Positions 9,895 to 19,367 of a DNA stretch of 64,000 nucleotides are shown here, piece by piece. Location of the stretch: positions 1 to 64,000 of the forward strand of contig SYLX01000208.1 in the NCBI GenBank assembly GCA_005808505.1, given 5' to 3'. The stretch comes from Bdellovibrionales bacterium. Its GTDB lineage: Bacteria; Bdellovibrionota; Bdellovibrionia; Bdellovibrionales; JAMPXM01. The translations under genes and the position numbers were made by a program. Under the pieces are notes generated by a model. That model had not been told where the DNA came from. It worked only from the letters and a program-made list of their open reading frames with translations, and ran no database searches. Numbering within the stretch: position 1 is the first letter of the stretch; every line of letters begins with the position of its first letter.

Positions 9895-12027
9895 TTACTG
9901 CTTCTCTTTCTCTTCAGTCGCGGCCAGCCGTTTAAACGCTAAGGCTAACATGTCTGGCCCCATAGTGGCTTCATAGCTCGCAAGATGATGCCCACGAAGT
10001 ATTTGCGCTTCAGGCGCATAAAGATGCCCAACAGCTTCCTCGCCGAGAGTTACTGCTTCAGCATGTATCCTTGCGTCCGACTTAATTTTATTGAGGTCCA
10101 AAAGAAGATCTATGCCTTCTGCATATAACCACGCGTAGGTACCCATTTCTCTTTCGTAGTGAGTTACCCAAGTAGAGCATTCGAATATTTTGGTTGCTCG
10201 ATTATATTCTAAATTCGTGGTCTTTCGCTTATCTCCAGTTTGGACATCAGGGCATTCGTAAGTAAGCGGCCGTTGATTACCAAATGTACTACTTACCAAT
10301 CGAAGTTGAACCTTAGTGGATTTTCCAAGCTTCATCTTATGAGTTAATTCAGACAATGCCTGTTCGCAAAACTCACATGGCAACCGTGAAGAGGCCAAGC
10401 TTCTGTAACCGCGAGAACCCAGTAACAAGTTCTTTTCGCCACTCATATCCGTATCCCATAAAGAATCTACCGGAATCTGATCCGGATAACTGACACCATG
10501 GGTTTGAACTCCAATCGAGCTATTTAGTGCACTACAATCTTTTGAGGGACCTGCAGCAATACATGCAGCGGCATCCCTAGATCTCCTTGTGAGATCATCA
10601 CCTTTGTCAAATAAGTGGTGCCATCCGACCAATGCTACATCTTGATTCGCTCGCTGAATTCTACTTGTACGATACTCGCCCTTCATAATGGCATATGCCA
10701 TCTGATCATAGTGCTGATCATCAAATTCTTCTCCTGCAGCGATGAGTGCGGGTACATAAAACGCCGTAACGAGCGGATTTTGGACGCAAAATCGCCAGGT
10801 CTCCTTGAGTAGCGCAGGTATTCCTGCTCGAGGATTGATTCGACTCGCGTCGTTCGGAAAATCTGGATCGCGAAATATTTTTGGAAAGTTATAACGAGCG
10901 AAGCCATCTGAAGTGCAGACGTTGGAGTCAAGGTAGGCTTGAATCGTACCTTTGCTATCAAGAGGAATGCTTGGGGCGGTTGAATCCCATACTTCCTTTT
11001 TCCAGCCTAGGTCCTTTATTGGATCCATTCGTCCGAAATCGCGACGTACAATATAAGGAATTAAAACTCCATCGCGCGTCTTAGTTCCAATTTTCTTGTG
11101 ATGCTGCCAAACATAGTTGCGGATAGCCGCCGCTCTTTTTCGCCATACTAGTTTCTCTTCAGGAGTTTTAGAAACGCTTGCCATAAAAGTAAAAACTCTC
11201 AAGAAGGCCGACGCAGCGTGAATGTAAGCTACTGACCATGATGAACCGTCTGTCTTATGCCGCTTACTTTCATTTGATTGATCATGCCGATCCCATTGTC
11301 CGTATCGGCTACTTATGCCTCCATCGAACACATTTGCACCAACGACGTCGTGAGAGAATACATGCCGTTTCCAGATGCTTTCAGCATACTGTCGGGTCAT
11401 TGCTGGATCAGCCTCATGCATAATTGGAAAGACTTTCCAGAAGTTCCCATAGTAGTCATTTATTTCGTGAAAGACTTTGTCCCGATCAAGCGTCCCCTCT
11501 TCGTCATGCTCAGTGCTTGTGTGCTCAAATTCATTTGAACCGGGAACGAAAAATAGATGATTACCGTGGAGGAACAAACCCTCTTTCAATTCGGGATCGT
11601 TAGCATTCATCCGCGTTGATGATCTCGCGGCATAAGCTCTTATATAATCGATCGCAGCTTGTTTATAGGCTATATCGTTAGAGTCATTGGAGTTGTAAAT
11701 CTGAAGAAGCGGCGATTCAAAAAATAAATTCGTACCATGCAGAGCACGTCTTTCGCCATTACTGTATCCCACTAAATTAATAGATCGATAGGCATAAGAG
11801 CGACTGACTCCTTCTTTGATCTCGCCTTTTTTTATCTGAATGATTGATTTGAAATAAGGTGTGTTCTCATACCGACCAACACTAAGCATCGTACGTTTGT
11901 GTTCTTCGTAGATTTTGTGAAAATCGACTTTTGATTGCACTTGTTCGGGACTGACAAAATTTTGGAAAAATACGAAAGCGAATATTGTCGCGGCTACAAC
12001 TACGATTTTTTCTCTGATATGTCGCAA
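9895..12027 (-). CDS. Large exported protein of unknown function (possibly an alpha-toroid carbohydrate-active enzyme)
   Basis: 710-aa ORF, N-terminal signal/anchor MRHIREKIVVVAATIFAFVFFQNF; enzyme-fold suggestion is only an impression. Confidence 0.75.
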   Translation of the reverse strand: MRHIREKIVVVAATIFAFVFFQNFVSPEQVQSKVDFHKIYEEHKRTMLSVGRYENTPYFKSIIQIKKGEIKEGVSRSYAYRSINLVGYSNGERRALHGTNLFFESPLLQIYNSNDSNDIAYKQAAIDYIRAYAARSSTRMNANDPELKEGLFLHGNHLFFVPGSNEFEHTSTEHDEEGTLDRDKVFHEINDYYGNFWKVFPIMHEADPAMTRQYAESIWKRHVFSHDVVGANVFDGGISSRYGQWDRHDQSNESKRHKTDGSSWSVAYIHAASAFLRVFTFMASVSKTPEEKLVWRKRAAAIRNYVWQHHKKIGTKTRDGVLIPYIVRRDFGRMDPIKDLGWKKEVWDSTAPSIPLDSKGTIQAYLDSNVCTSDGFARYNFPKIFRDPDFPNDASRINPRAGIPALLKETWRFCVQNPLVTAFYVPALIAAGEEFDDQHYDQMAYAIMKGEYRTSRIQRANQDVALVGWHHLFDKGDDLTRRSRDAAACIAAGPSKDCSALNSSIGVQTHGVSYPDQIPVDSLWDTDMSGEKNLLLGSRGYRSLASSRLPCEFCEQALSELTHKMKLGKSTKVQLRLVSSTFGNQRPLTYECPDVQTGDKRKTTNLEYNRATKIFECSTWVTHYEREMGTYAWLYAEGIDLLLDLNKIKSDARIHAEAVTLGEEAVGHLYAPEAQILRGHHLASYEATMGPDMLALAFKRLAATEEKEKQ

Positions 12028-12465
12028 ATCAGTATCTCCCGTAAACGTCCCGATATTCTTAAAGCGTATCAGAGGAAAACTAATTCATCGGTACTTTTAG
12101 ACAAACGTTTCAGATCGAGATCACTCCCATTATCGATAAACGAATCGGTAAGTCCTTCCAAAAAAAAAGGGTAGAATTCGGCCAAACACCTCTGCCGTAA
12201 CTACTGATGGATTAGTATCTTCGATACACTCATCTATTGGTTGCGAAAGCTAAAGGATGGCGTGTGTCCTATGCGAGACTCTTAAATTGAGTCGTTCAAA
12301 AACAAGTTTGGGGTTCCAAAAAAATCTTGGATCGGCTCTTCTTATGCAGCTCTCGCAGAGCGAAAATCAATCCTCCTGTGATCCTGGCTCTTAACCCTCG
12401 ATTTCTCGACGGCACTGTTGATGCTCAGACATCTTCCAAATACTAAGGCTAAATTTTTTTGTTAA

Positions 12466-12689
12466 GGGGAGGGAAGCCGATGATTTCACTTCGAGGCGGC
12501 TTCTAAGAGTCAGCAGCGTGAAATCTTCGGCCTTAACCGCTCCGTCGCTACCGCTACTCGCTGTTATAACTCGTATCCGCTCGGCTTTTTGTCCGGGTGC
12601 CGGAAGCTATCTTTTTCATCTCTCAAGAAACCAACGCTGAACTCCGCGTCTGAGTTGCATTCGTCTCCGGTCGACTTGAGGTTGAAATG
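12466..12689 (+). repeat. B-type long dispersed repeat, copy 2 (hairpin portion deleted)
   Basis: Collinear similarity to 7732..8033 including conserved 5' and 3' ends; also carries the 'taaccgctccgtcgctaccgct' segment found after A-type copy 1. Confidence 0.75.
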
Positions 12690-13025
12690 TTTTTGAGTTC
12701 GTTTGTTGTGGGGAGGGGCATGGAGAGAACGGGAGTCTTCTTTTCCGACAATTTGGAACGGATTTCTGCGGCGAAATGCTATTCCAGAAAATAACCTAGA
12801 TTTCGTTTCACTTCGGAAACAGGCTTCTGGAGAAATAACCAGCTCGGCCGAACAAAAGTTACCTTTTTGGAACTTCTCCGACAGAAGGCGCTAGCTTCCG
12901 GAAGCGCTTCTGAAAATTCCTTCATTGAGGGTCTAATTTTCTGAGCGTATTGCGCATCAAAATCTTTGATTAATTACCTAGGCTCGAGCGAGAGTTAACG
13001 TGCGACTTGCTTCAAGGAGATTGGC

Positions 13026-13448
13026 ATGACTAAACCGAGCCAGCATAAGGTAAATCTAAAGGTAAATCTGGTATCTAAAATTCGTGAAGCGTTGGAATCT
13101 GAATTAGATACTATCACCGAAAAACCGGCTCTGAGCATTCGCGAACGTCAAGTCCGAGATTTACTTGAGAAGTATCGGAGTTACCCCGAAGAAAACTTTT
13201 TGCTAAGTCAAACTCTGCAGTCAGGCTCGGTTGTTTTGGTAATCGAGGAGTGGTGGGATGAGCCGAGAGAACGATGGTACTTCGTTGGCTTTGGAGGTGA
13301 GATGCCAGTACTGTATTCCGGCCGACGATTTCAGGTCGTTGCGAGCGATTATTTTAAAAACAAAAGCGTTGGGCATGTTTTCCAATCTGAAGAACGGTTG
13401 GGTACCAATGAGATGACTCTCAGTCATAGAATCGTCTATGCGATTTGA
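13026..13448 (+). CDS. Hypothetical protein (very tentative GreA-C-like fold)
   Basis: 140-aa ORF; RBS 'caaggagattggc'. Confidence 0.55.
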   Translation: MTKPSQHKVNLKVNLVSKIREALESELDTITEKPALSIRERQVRDLLEKYRSYPEENFLLSQTLQSGSVVLVIEEWWDEPRERWYFVGFGGEMPVLYSGRRFQVVASDYFKNKSVGHVFQSEERLGTNEMTLSHRIVYAI

Positions 13449-13499
13449 ACTGGGTTCAGCCCCTTACTCGTTGTTATGCTCGGATTGTTGCGCCCTCGT

Positions 13500-13727
13500 T
13501 TAAGATAGTCTGAGCACATGCTTGACGAGATTGATGTGGCAGATGATTCGGTGGCCGCGATGATCGGAGAGAATCATTTGCTGTTTTGATTTCGAGAGGC
13601 TGATGTATACTTTCGGGTATCGGGCTTCGCTTGCTCCTGTGCACTCCGACGGTGACTGCGCTGATGCTTGTCGCGAGTCGATCGATTGGCTAGCGGGCTT
13701 TCGAATGATCTCGGGTCGGCTTTGCAT
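13500..13727 (-). CDS. Small hypothetical protein (75 aa)
   Basis: Internal Met start preceded by 'AAAGGAGACAAA' on the minus strand; MQSRPEIIRKP...YPKVYISLSKSKQQMILSDHRGHRIICHINLVKHVLRLS. Confidence 0.45.
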   Translation of the reverse strand: MQSRPEIIRKPASQSIDSRQASAQSPSECTGASEARYPKVYISLSKSKQQMILSDHRGHRIICHINLVKHVLRLS

Positions 13728-13881
13728 TTTGTCTCCTTTGGTTGATGGAACGAAGGGTGCAAACATTAGTGCTGTCATTTAGGCGAATAGAGCGGTTTTG
13801 GAGGATACCTGGTCTGATGGGCGGACGATGTGGCATCCGCAAGCCTTGAACAACGGTAACCCGGCCTGGTAGACCGTCTGC

Positions 13882-14478
13882 ATGTCGAGTGACGAGTTTT
13901 ATCGGAAGAATGTTGGTCGAGCGGTCCGGTCCTTATTTTCGAAAGCAGTCGAGAAGTTTGAGCGATCAACTTTGCCAGAAGTCCCGCTTGCGATTGATCT
14001 CGGTTGCGGGATCGGAATCGAAGTCGCAGCTCTTTTAGAAGATGGTTGGTCTGTCGTAGCAATTGACCAGAATGTAGGAGCTATCGAGGCTCTAAAGAGT
14101 CTTAAATCGCAGGACATAAGCGATCGACTCCAGATTCTTCAAACTAGTTTCGAAGAACTCTCTCATCTGCCACCTAGCGACTTCATATTTTCCTTTCACA
14201 GCTTGCCGTTTTGCAAAGCTGAGTCGTTTAAGTCTCTCATGGGTTTAGTCAGCCAGAGCCTAAAGCCGGGAGCTATCTTGGCGGCTACGTTCTTCGGGCC
14301 AAGCGACGACTGGGTTAAAGCTGGTAAGGCAACAGGAGTTAGGTCAGTCGATCTGAAGTCATTCTTTAGTTCGTGCGACGTTCTGCATCTCCAAGAGAAT
14401 GAAATGGATGCGCCGATGACAAACGGAGCGATGAAACACTGGCATATTTTGGAATTCATCGCAAAGAAGCGAGCGTGA
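13882..14478 (+). CDS. Class I SAM-dependent methyltransferase
   Basis: Motif I LAIDLGCGIGIEVAALLEDG, then VVAIDQNVGAIEAL. Confidence 0.85.
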   Translation: MSSDEFYRKNVGRAVRSLFSKAVEKFERSTLPEVPLAIDLGCGIGIEVAALLEDGWSVVAIDQNVGAIEALKSLKSQDISDRLQILQTSFEELSHLPPSDFIFSFHSLPFCKAESFKSLMGLVSQSLKPGAILAATFFGPSDDWVKAGKATGVRSVDLKSFFSSCDVLHLQENEMDAPMTNGAMKHWHILEFIAKKRA

Positions 14479-14488
14479 AGAGCTAAGA

Positions 14489-14543
14489 GCCGAGAAGTTG
14501 CTTCTGGGGCCCTCCTTCGGAGTGCCTGGCGCAACTTCACGGC
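14489..14543 (+). repeat. A-type structured repeat, copy 4
   Basis: GCCGAGAAGTTGC / GCAACTTCACGGC, 29-nt loop. Confidence 0.8.
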
Positions 14544-14724
14544 CCTGACACGTTCGCGAGCATGCCGGCCTCTTGGGCAAGCATCGCGCTCTTGCTGTTC
14601 GAGAAGGTAGTAATTTCAAATTCATTCCCGGAACAACTTAGATGGACATTTCGAGGTAAGAACCGTTGTAACGATGCGCGATCTCAATGTGACAGGTGCT
14701 TAGCGGAAAGGTTAGATTTGAATC

Positions 14725-15513
14725 ATGGATATTAAAGATTTGGATCGTTCAATCGCACGTTGGCTATTTGCTGGTGCAATCCTTTCCATATTCTTGGCGG
14801 CTCCGATGTTTCTTGAGCGCTTCAATATGTTCGCCGAGAAACCGGACTCACCCTTAGGTGAGCACGGAGTCCTGATTCTAAGTCTTGCAGAATCATTGAA
14901 AATCGCGCTCTTCAGCTTTTTTGCCGTGTCTGTGGGGCGTCGATTTGCAACGAGAGCGGGGCTCGAGGCACCGGTTCTACGAGCACTCATCTTAGGCCAA
15001 AGAAAAGACGCTCTAGAGGCGATCAAACGTGCTTTACCGATCTCCGTTGTTCTTGCAGTAATAGGACTAAGTTTAAAGGTGGGTACGGGCTTTTTGTTCG
15101 ATGGACCAAATGTTCTTCCTGCACTTTTGCAGTTGAACGATGGTGAAAACCTTCTGCTCGTTGCCTTCGGCGTATTCTACGAGTTCGACATCAACCTTTG
15201 GTTTCGGTGGGGAATCTTGTCAGTGGCTTCGCGACTTGTTTCTAGTGTCTCGACGATGGCCCCGCAAACTACCTTCCTAGTGGCGAATGCTATTGCAGCA
15301 GTATCGCACGGTCTTTTTGCCTGCCTAAGCGCCGGAGGTTGGTATAAGAGCCATGGTGGCTCTGAGCACTATCTCTTGGCAACGTTTCTAGTCTACGGAG
15401 CTTCCAGTTTCGTGTTCGGACTAGGTATTCGGCGCTTCGGTCTTATTTCGGGTATAATCTCATCAAGTTTATCTGCGCTCCTCACGTTGGTGCTCGCGGC
15501 ATTTTTTTGCTGA
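14725..15513 (+). CDS. Polytopic membrane protein, divergent CPBP (Abi)-like
   Basis: 262 aa; YEFDINLWFRWGILS, ANAIAAVSHGLFA and FGLGIRRFGLISGII resemble CPBP motifs but the EE pair is not intact. Confidence 0.5.
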   Translation: MDIKDLDRSIARWLFAGAILSIFLAAPMFLERFNMFAEKPDSPLGEHGVLILSLAESLKIALFSFFAVSVGRRFATRAGLEAPVLRALILGQRKDALEAIKRALPISVVLAVIGLSLKVGTGFLFDGPNVLPALLQLNDGENLLLVAFGVFYEFDINLWFRWGILSVASRLVSSVSTMAPQTTFLVANAIAAVSHGLFACLSAGGWYKSHGGSEHYLLATFLVYGASSFVFGLGIRRFGLISGIISSSLSALLTLVLAAFFC

Positions 15514-15796
15514 TGCAAATGCAAGATTTGCTGTGCCGGTTGATTATCGGATCACTTGCTCCAGATATTTCAAAAAGTCTAAGAGCCCGATTGTCATAAA
15601 GCTCATGTAGACTTTGTGTCCCTGCCAAGCTCCGGCCGTAACTCGCGCTGCGACTTGGTTCCATTCTTCATCGCCGCTTAGGTCGCGCTTGAACTATGGT
15701 GGAAGCTGCAGACATACAAAATCGGCATTGCTTCCGAGAGTAAGTTCCATCCCGGAATCGTAGCGAAGGTAATAGACAAAACTCAAGAAGCGGGAA

Positions 15797-15809
15797 GCCT
15801 AGAAGTTGC
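15797..15809 (+). repeat. Solo left arm of A-type repeat
   Basis: gcctagaagttgc, preceded by 'caagaagcgggaa' as in other copies; right arm not recognisable. Confidence 0.5.
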
Positions 15810-15920
15810 TCTGTTTGCCAGCATGCCGGTTTGCCAGAGTAGCTCAAGTGTCAGGTGCAATGATCGACGTAAGTTCAGTATGCACTCGCTTTCTTGTGCG
15901 AATTGCGAACGTGACATAGG

Positions 15921-16379
15921 TCATTTTAGCTCAAGGCAAAAGACGGCACCGTCTTCGAATGCTATCGCCTTAACCGGGGATAGCTTGACGACGAATCTTG
16001 GAAATGGCTTGTCAACCGGTGAAAGACCGTCCGGGCATCCTAGAAAATTGATGTCGTAAACATTCCCCTGGATTTCTTGGGAGCCGCATTGGTTTTTAAG
16101 GCTTCCCAGAAGGGATTTTCGCTCACCATCGCTTACTTTCTCGAATCTTGTCTTACATTTCATCCAAGTTGAAATCGCAGGGATAGTAAAATTATTGGCG
16201 GAAAACGAGAATACTTCTCCGGGCTTATTCTGGACAAAGTCTCCGCCTATACCCTTATGGTTGGCGTACTTGCTCACGGAAGTTAATTTCCAAGCGCCCT
16301 GGAGAGGAATTGCTGCTCGAGCAGAAATTGAATTCGAGATGGCGAAAAGCAAAGCGAAGGATCCCGCGAGTAACTTCAT
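15921..16379 (-). CDS. Secreted, lipocalin-like hypothetical protein
   Basis: Signal peptide MKLLAGSFALLFAISNSISARA, then LQGAWKLTSVSKYANHKG. Confidence 0.6.
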   Translation of the reverse strand: MKLLAGSFALLFAISNSISARAAIPLQGAWKLTSVSKYANHKGIGGDFVQNKPGEVFSFSANNFTIPAISTWMKCKTRFEKVSDGERKSLLGSLKNQCGSQEIQGNVYDINFLGCPDGLSPVDKPFPRFVVKLSPVKAIAFEDGAVFCLELK

Positions 16380-16571
16380 GAACTATAAGTACAAAATAGA
16401 ACTTCGTCCCGTCAATTAGCCAATGTTTTTAGAGCGTGGCGGCGACAGGCTAGGGAAAGCTTGAGGAATACGGCGTGCGCTTTACATCAGGCAGGCGAGA
16501 TTGGTGGCGATTAGTAAGCAATAGCTTTCGTGTGCGAATCGTGAGCATAAACTAGAGGGGTTTACTTGATC

Positions 16572-17030
16572 CTAAGGCAAAAGACTTTCTTGAATGAGTT
16601 GACGAGTAGGCTCAAATGGAACCAGGTGTCCTCCCTTAAATTGAACAGCCCTTGCAGCGCCGTTTCTGAGTAGGACATCAGAGATGAATTTACCGCTGCT
16701 ATCGAAGTTCTCCTGGTCTTCGATTCCTTCAATGATGGTGAGGTTACCGCACCGGGTGAGGTCATTTGCCCATTTCGATACAGGCTCCGTAACAGCCTCG
16801 CTGCCGATTCCGATAAACCACGGAATCTTCTTTCCATCCGGACGTTCCATACAGGAGCGGTAAATTTTTGTGGCCATATACCCACCATTCGAAAAGCCTA
16901 TTAATCCGTAGATTTTATCGGCGCCGAAACATTTTGCTACAGCAGCATGCGCTATCCGAAGCGTCTGTTGCGCTTGGGCTTCCGTCATCCCTGCGCCCCA
17001 ACACAAAGGAGGCCCACCTCCTGGGCAAGT
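16572..17030 (-). pseudogene. C-terminal part of an alpha/beta-hydrolase-like protein, 5'-truncated
   Basis: YGLIGFSNGGYMATKIYRSC nucleophile-elbow-like motif; hydrolase-like sequence begins near CPGGGPPLCWGAG (~17030) and upstream codons look non-homologous. Confidence 0.55.
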
Positions 17031-17037
17031 TCCTTTC

Positions 17038-17180
17038 GCTCTGTCGATCACATCAAGCCTCGATCTAAATATCCGCACCTGGAGCTTGCTGAATCCAACC
17101 TTCAAGTACTTTGTCGTGAGTGCAATCGGGGGAAATCTAATAGGTACGAAGATGATTTCCGGAAGTCTGAAGTCAGCTAA
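17038..17180 (+). pseudogene. C-terminal fragment of an HNH endonuclease
   Basis: VDHIKPRSKYPHLELAESNLQVLCRECNRGKSNR on the + strand; N-terminal part absent. Confidence 0.75.
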
Positions 17181-17246
17181 TATTGTTTCGTGAAGTTGAA
17201 GATCTCTTTGTGTTGCGGGTTTCATTTTCGTTATTGATATTTGTTG

Positions 17247-17259
17247 GCAACTTCTCGGC
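17247..17259 (+). repeat. Right arm of A-type repeat (copy 6, degenerate left arm)
   Basis: gcaacttctcggc; degenerate 'tgttgc' at the expected upstream distance; followed by 'tatgtgcctcgcatccgctcggc' as after copy 2. Confidence 0.6.
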
Positions 17260-17387
17260 CTCACCAGTGTCAATCTTTGCCGAGCGTTCACTTATGTGCC
17301 TCGCATCCGCTCGGCACCTTTGCACGTTCATGTGATCCGCATCTTCTCGTTAGATGCCCTTTTGCGCCTCGTGTGCATTCTGCCAAA

Positions 17388-17804
17388 TTAAAAATAATTT
17401 CGTCCAGGTGAGAACGAGTGGAGCGAGCGAAAGATATCGATGCGAATCGGCTCTGATCCAGGTGAAGAAATGATGGCAACCGGATATTCGCGGTCGGAGA
17501 CATCTACACGCACTGAGCTTTTCGGATTGATCTCTTCCTCATCTGGACGGAAGAGATGCATCGCCTGCTCGTCAGAAAGCTTGTAAATGACAACCCCACG
17601 GTAATCAAAGATGATGAATGTATCAGCGTCGCGGAAATAGGCGTCGCCTGCGGCAAGTTTGAAGTAGTTAGTGCCATCAACGCTGAATGAAGTGGTAATC
17701 TCTACTCCATACCAGCCCATCCGAATCTCTCCCAAGTCTTTTCGATCAAACCAATGTTTTCTGTCAGATGCGTAGATGCGCTTCGACTCCGTTTCCATGG
17801 TCAT
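17388..17804 (-). CDS. Hypothetical protein
   Basis: ORF with 'caggaggaca' RBS upstream of internal Met (MTMETESKRIYAS...). Confidence 0.6.
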   Translation of the reverse strand: MTMETESKRIYASDRKHWFDRKDLGEIRMGWYGVEITTSFSVDGTNYFKLAAGDAYFRDADTFIIFDYRGVVIYKLSDEQAMHLFRPDEEEINPKSSVRVDVSDREYPVAIISSPGSEPIRIDIFRSLHSFSPGRNYF

Positions 17805-18018
17805 GTCCTCCTGTTTAGACGGGCAGAAAATTAACGTCCTCGTAATTCTATCGACGACGGCTACCAAGGCAAGGCTGGCTTAATCTAAAACGTATGAAGA
17901 CTAGCGATCGATATGCTCAGCTTTGAAACCGACCTTGAGACGAAGTTTTTAAACGAACTTGGAAAATATTGATAGCTCGCTCAGTCTTTGATTATGACTA
18001 AAATCTTAGTGATTTTGT

Positions 18019-19305
18019 TTGCTGCTTCATTCTCTGGCCGCTCGTGGTTCCTCCCGCTGTGAGGAGACTACGTTCTCGTGTCTACCAAAGGCCACAACGG
18101 GCCTGATCTCTTCAACATCGCTAGGCTCTGTCAGCACGACTCCCAATTACAACGCGTTTGGAGAGGTTGAGACGGAGACAGCGACTTTCGGCGCAAACGC
18201 TCTTTATTCGTACGCGCTTACGCGAGATGCCATCGGGCGGATCAATGGTAAAACTGAGACGGTTGGTGGTGTAACCACTTCATATGCCTATACCTTTGAT
18301 CCTGCAGGGCGCCTCACTGATGTTACAAAGAACGGAGTAGCTCAGAGCCATTATGACTATGATTCAAACTCTAACCGCACCGGCGGTCACCGGAATGGTG
18401 TTAGCTTCTCCGCAACATATGATGTGCAAGATCGACTCCTCACATACGGTACGAAATCCTACACTTATAACTTGAACGGCGATCTCACTTCAAAAACAGA
18501 CTCGGCGACATCAACCACAACGAATTACACATATGACGTGTTTGGCGGATTGACTCAGGTTCAGCTGCCCACGAAAACGATCAACTACGTTATTGATGGA
18601 AGCGGTCGGCGCATTATTCGGAAGATCGGGACGGCAATAGACAAGTATTACCTTTACTTCGGAAAGCGTATTTTAGCTGAAGTTAATCCAAATGGAACCA
18701 TGAGCCGACGATACGTGTATGCGACAAAGTCGCATGTTCCTGATTACGTTATTCAAGGCTCAAGCGTCTTCAAGGTTGTTACTGATCATCTTGGCTCCGT
18801 TCGCATGGTTGTGAATATTGCGACCGGTACAATTGCGCAGCAGATTGAGTATGACGAATATGGGCGCGTGTTGAGTGATACAAATCCTGGATTTCAAGCA
18901 TTTGGTTTTGCGGGTGGTCTTTATGATCATGAAACGAAGCTCGTGAGATTCGGTGCTCGTGATTACGACGCTGAAGTTGGCAGATGGACGTCGAAGGATC
19001 CTATTCTGTTCGCTGGTGGTGACACGAATCTTTATGGGTATGTGTTGCAAGATCCGATTAACTTCATAGATCCTGATGGCAAAATGTCTATCGCCGTGGG
19101 CATCATTATTACCGTGACCGTTGGTCCTCTATCCTACTGGGTTTGGGACAACTATTTCCGCGAAGAAGATGCGCTTGACGAATTAAAGCGTCAGATTGAT
19201 CAAGACAGAATGAGATCGAAAGGTGGACAATGCTCGCCCAATGCGCCACCCGCACCACCACGAAGACCTCCACCGAATACTGGTCCTCCGCACATACCCA
19301 CTTGA
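18019..19305 (+). CDS. RHS/YD-repeat protein, 5'-truncated
   Basis: Repeated Y-D motifs (RDAIGRINGKTETVGGVTTSYAYTFDPAGRL), VVTDHLGSVRMVVN...GFAGGLYDHETKLVRFGARDYDAEVGRWTSKDPI...NLYGYVLQDPINFIDPDG. Confidence 0.8.
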   Translation: MLLHSLAARGSSRCEETTFSCLPKATTGLISSTSLGSVSTTPNYNAFGEVETETATFGANALYSYALTRDAIGRINGKTETVGGVTTSYAYTFDPAGRLTDVTKNGVAQSHYDYDSNSNRTGGHRNGVSFSATYDVQDRLLTYGTKSYTYNLNGDLTSKTDSATSTTTNYTYDVFGGLTQVQLPTKTINYVIDGSGRRIIRKIGTAIDKYYLYFGKRILAEVNPNGTMSRRYVYATKSHVPDYVIQGSSVFKVVTDHLGSVRMVVNIATGTIAQQIEYDEYGRVLSDTNPGFQAFGFAGGLYDHETKLVRFGARDYDAEVGRWTSKDPILFAGGDTNLYGYVLQDPINFIDPDGKMSIAVGIIITVTVGPLSYWVWDNYFREEDALDELKRQIDQDRMRSKGGQCSPNAPPAPPRRPPPNTGPPHIPT

Positions 19306-19367
19306 GTCTTTGAGGGATTGGACGCTATCCTAACGAGAATGTTTAATAAGTATGGAGGTATTCCGGC

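Noticed and set aside
10615-11538. Small ORFs antisense to the 710-aa gene (10615, 10881, 11238, 11278)
   Set aside because: Overlap a long, protein-like ORF and lack independent coding features.
13026-13448. GreA/GreB-type transcription factor call
   Set aside because: Only a vague C-terminal resemblance (WYFVGFGGEMPVLYSGRRFQVVASDYFKNKSVGHVFQ); not enough to name, needs HHpred.
7613-14543. A-type hairpins as simple Rho-independent terminators
   Set aside because: 29-nt loops are too long, no T-tract follows the right arm, and loop and flanks are conserved beyond what a terminator needs.
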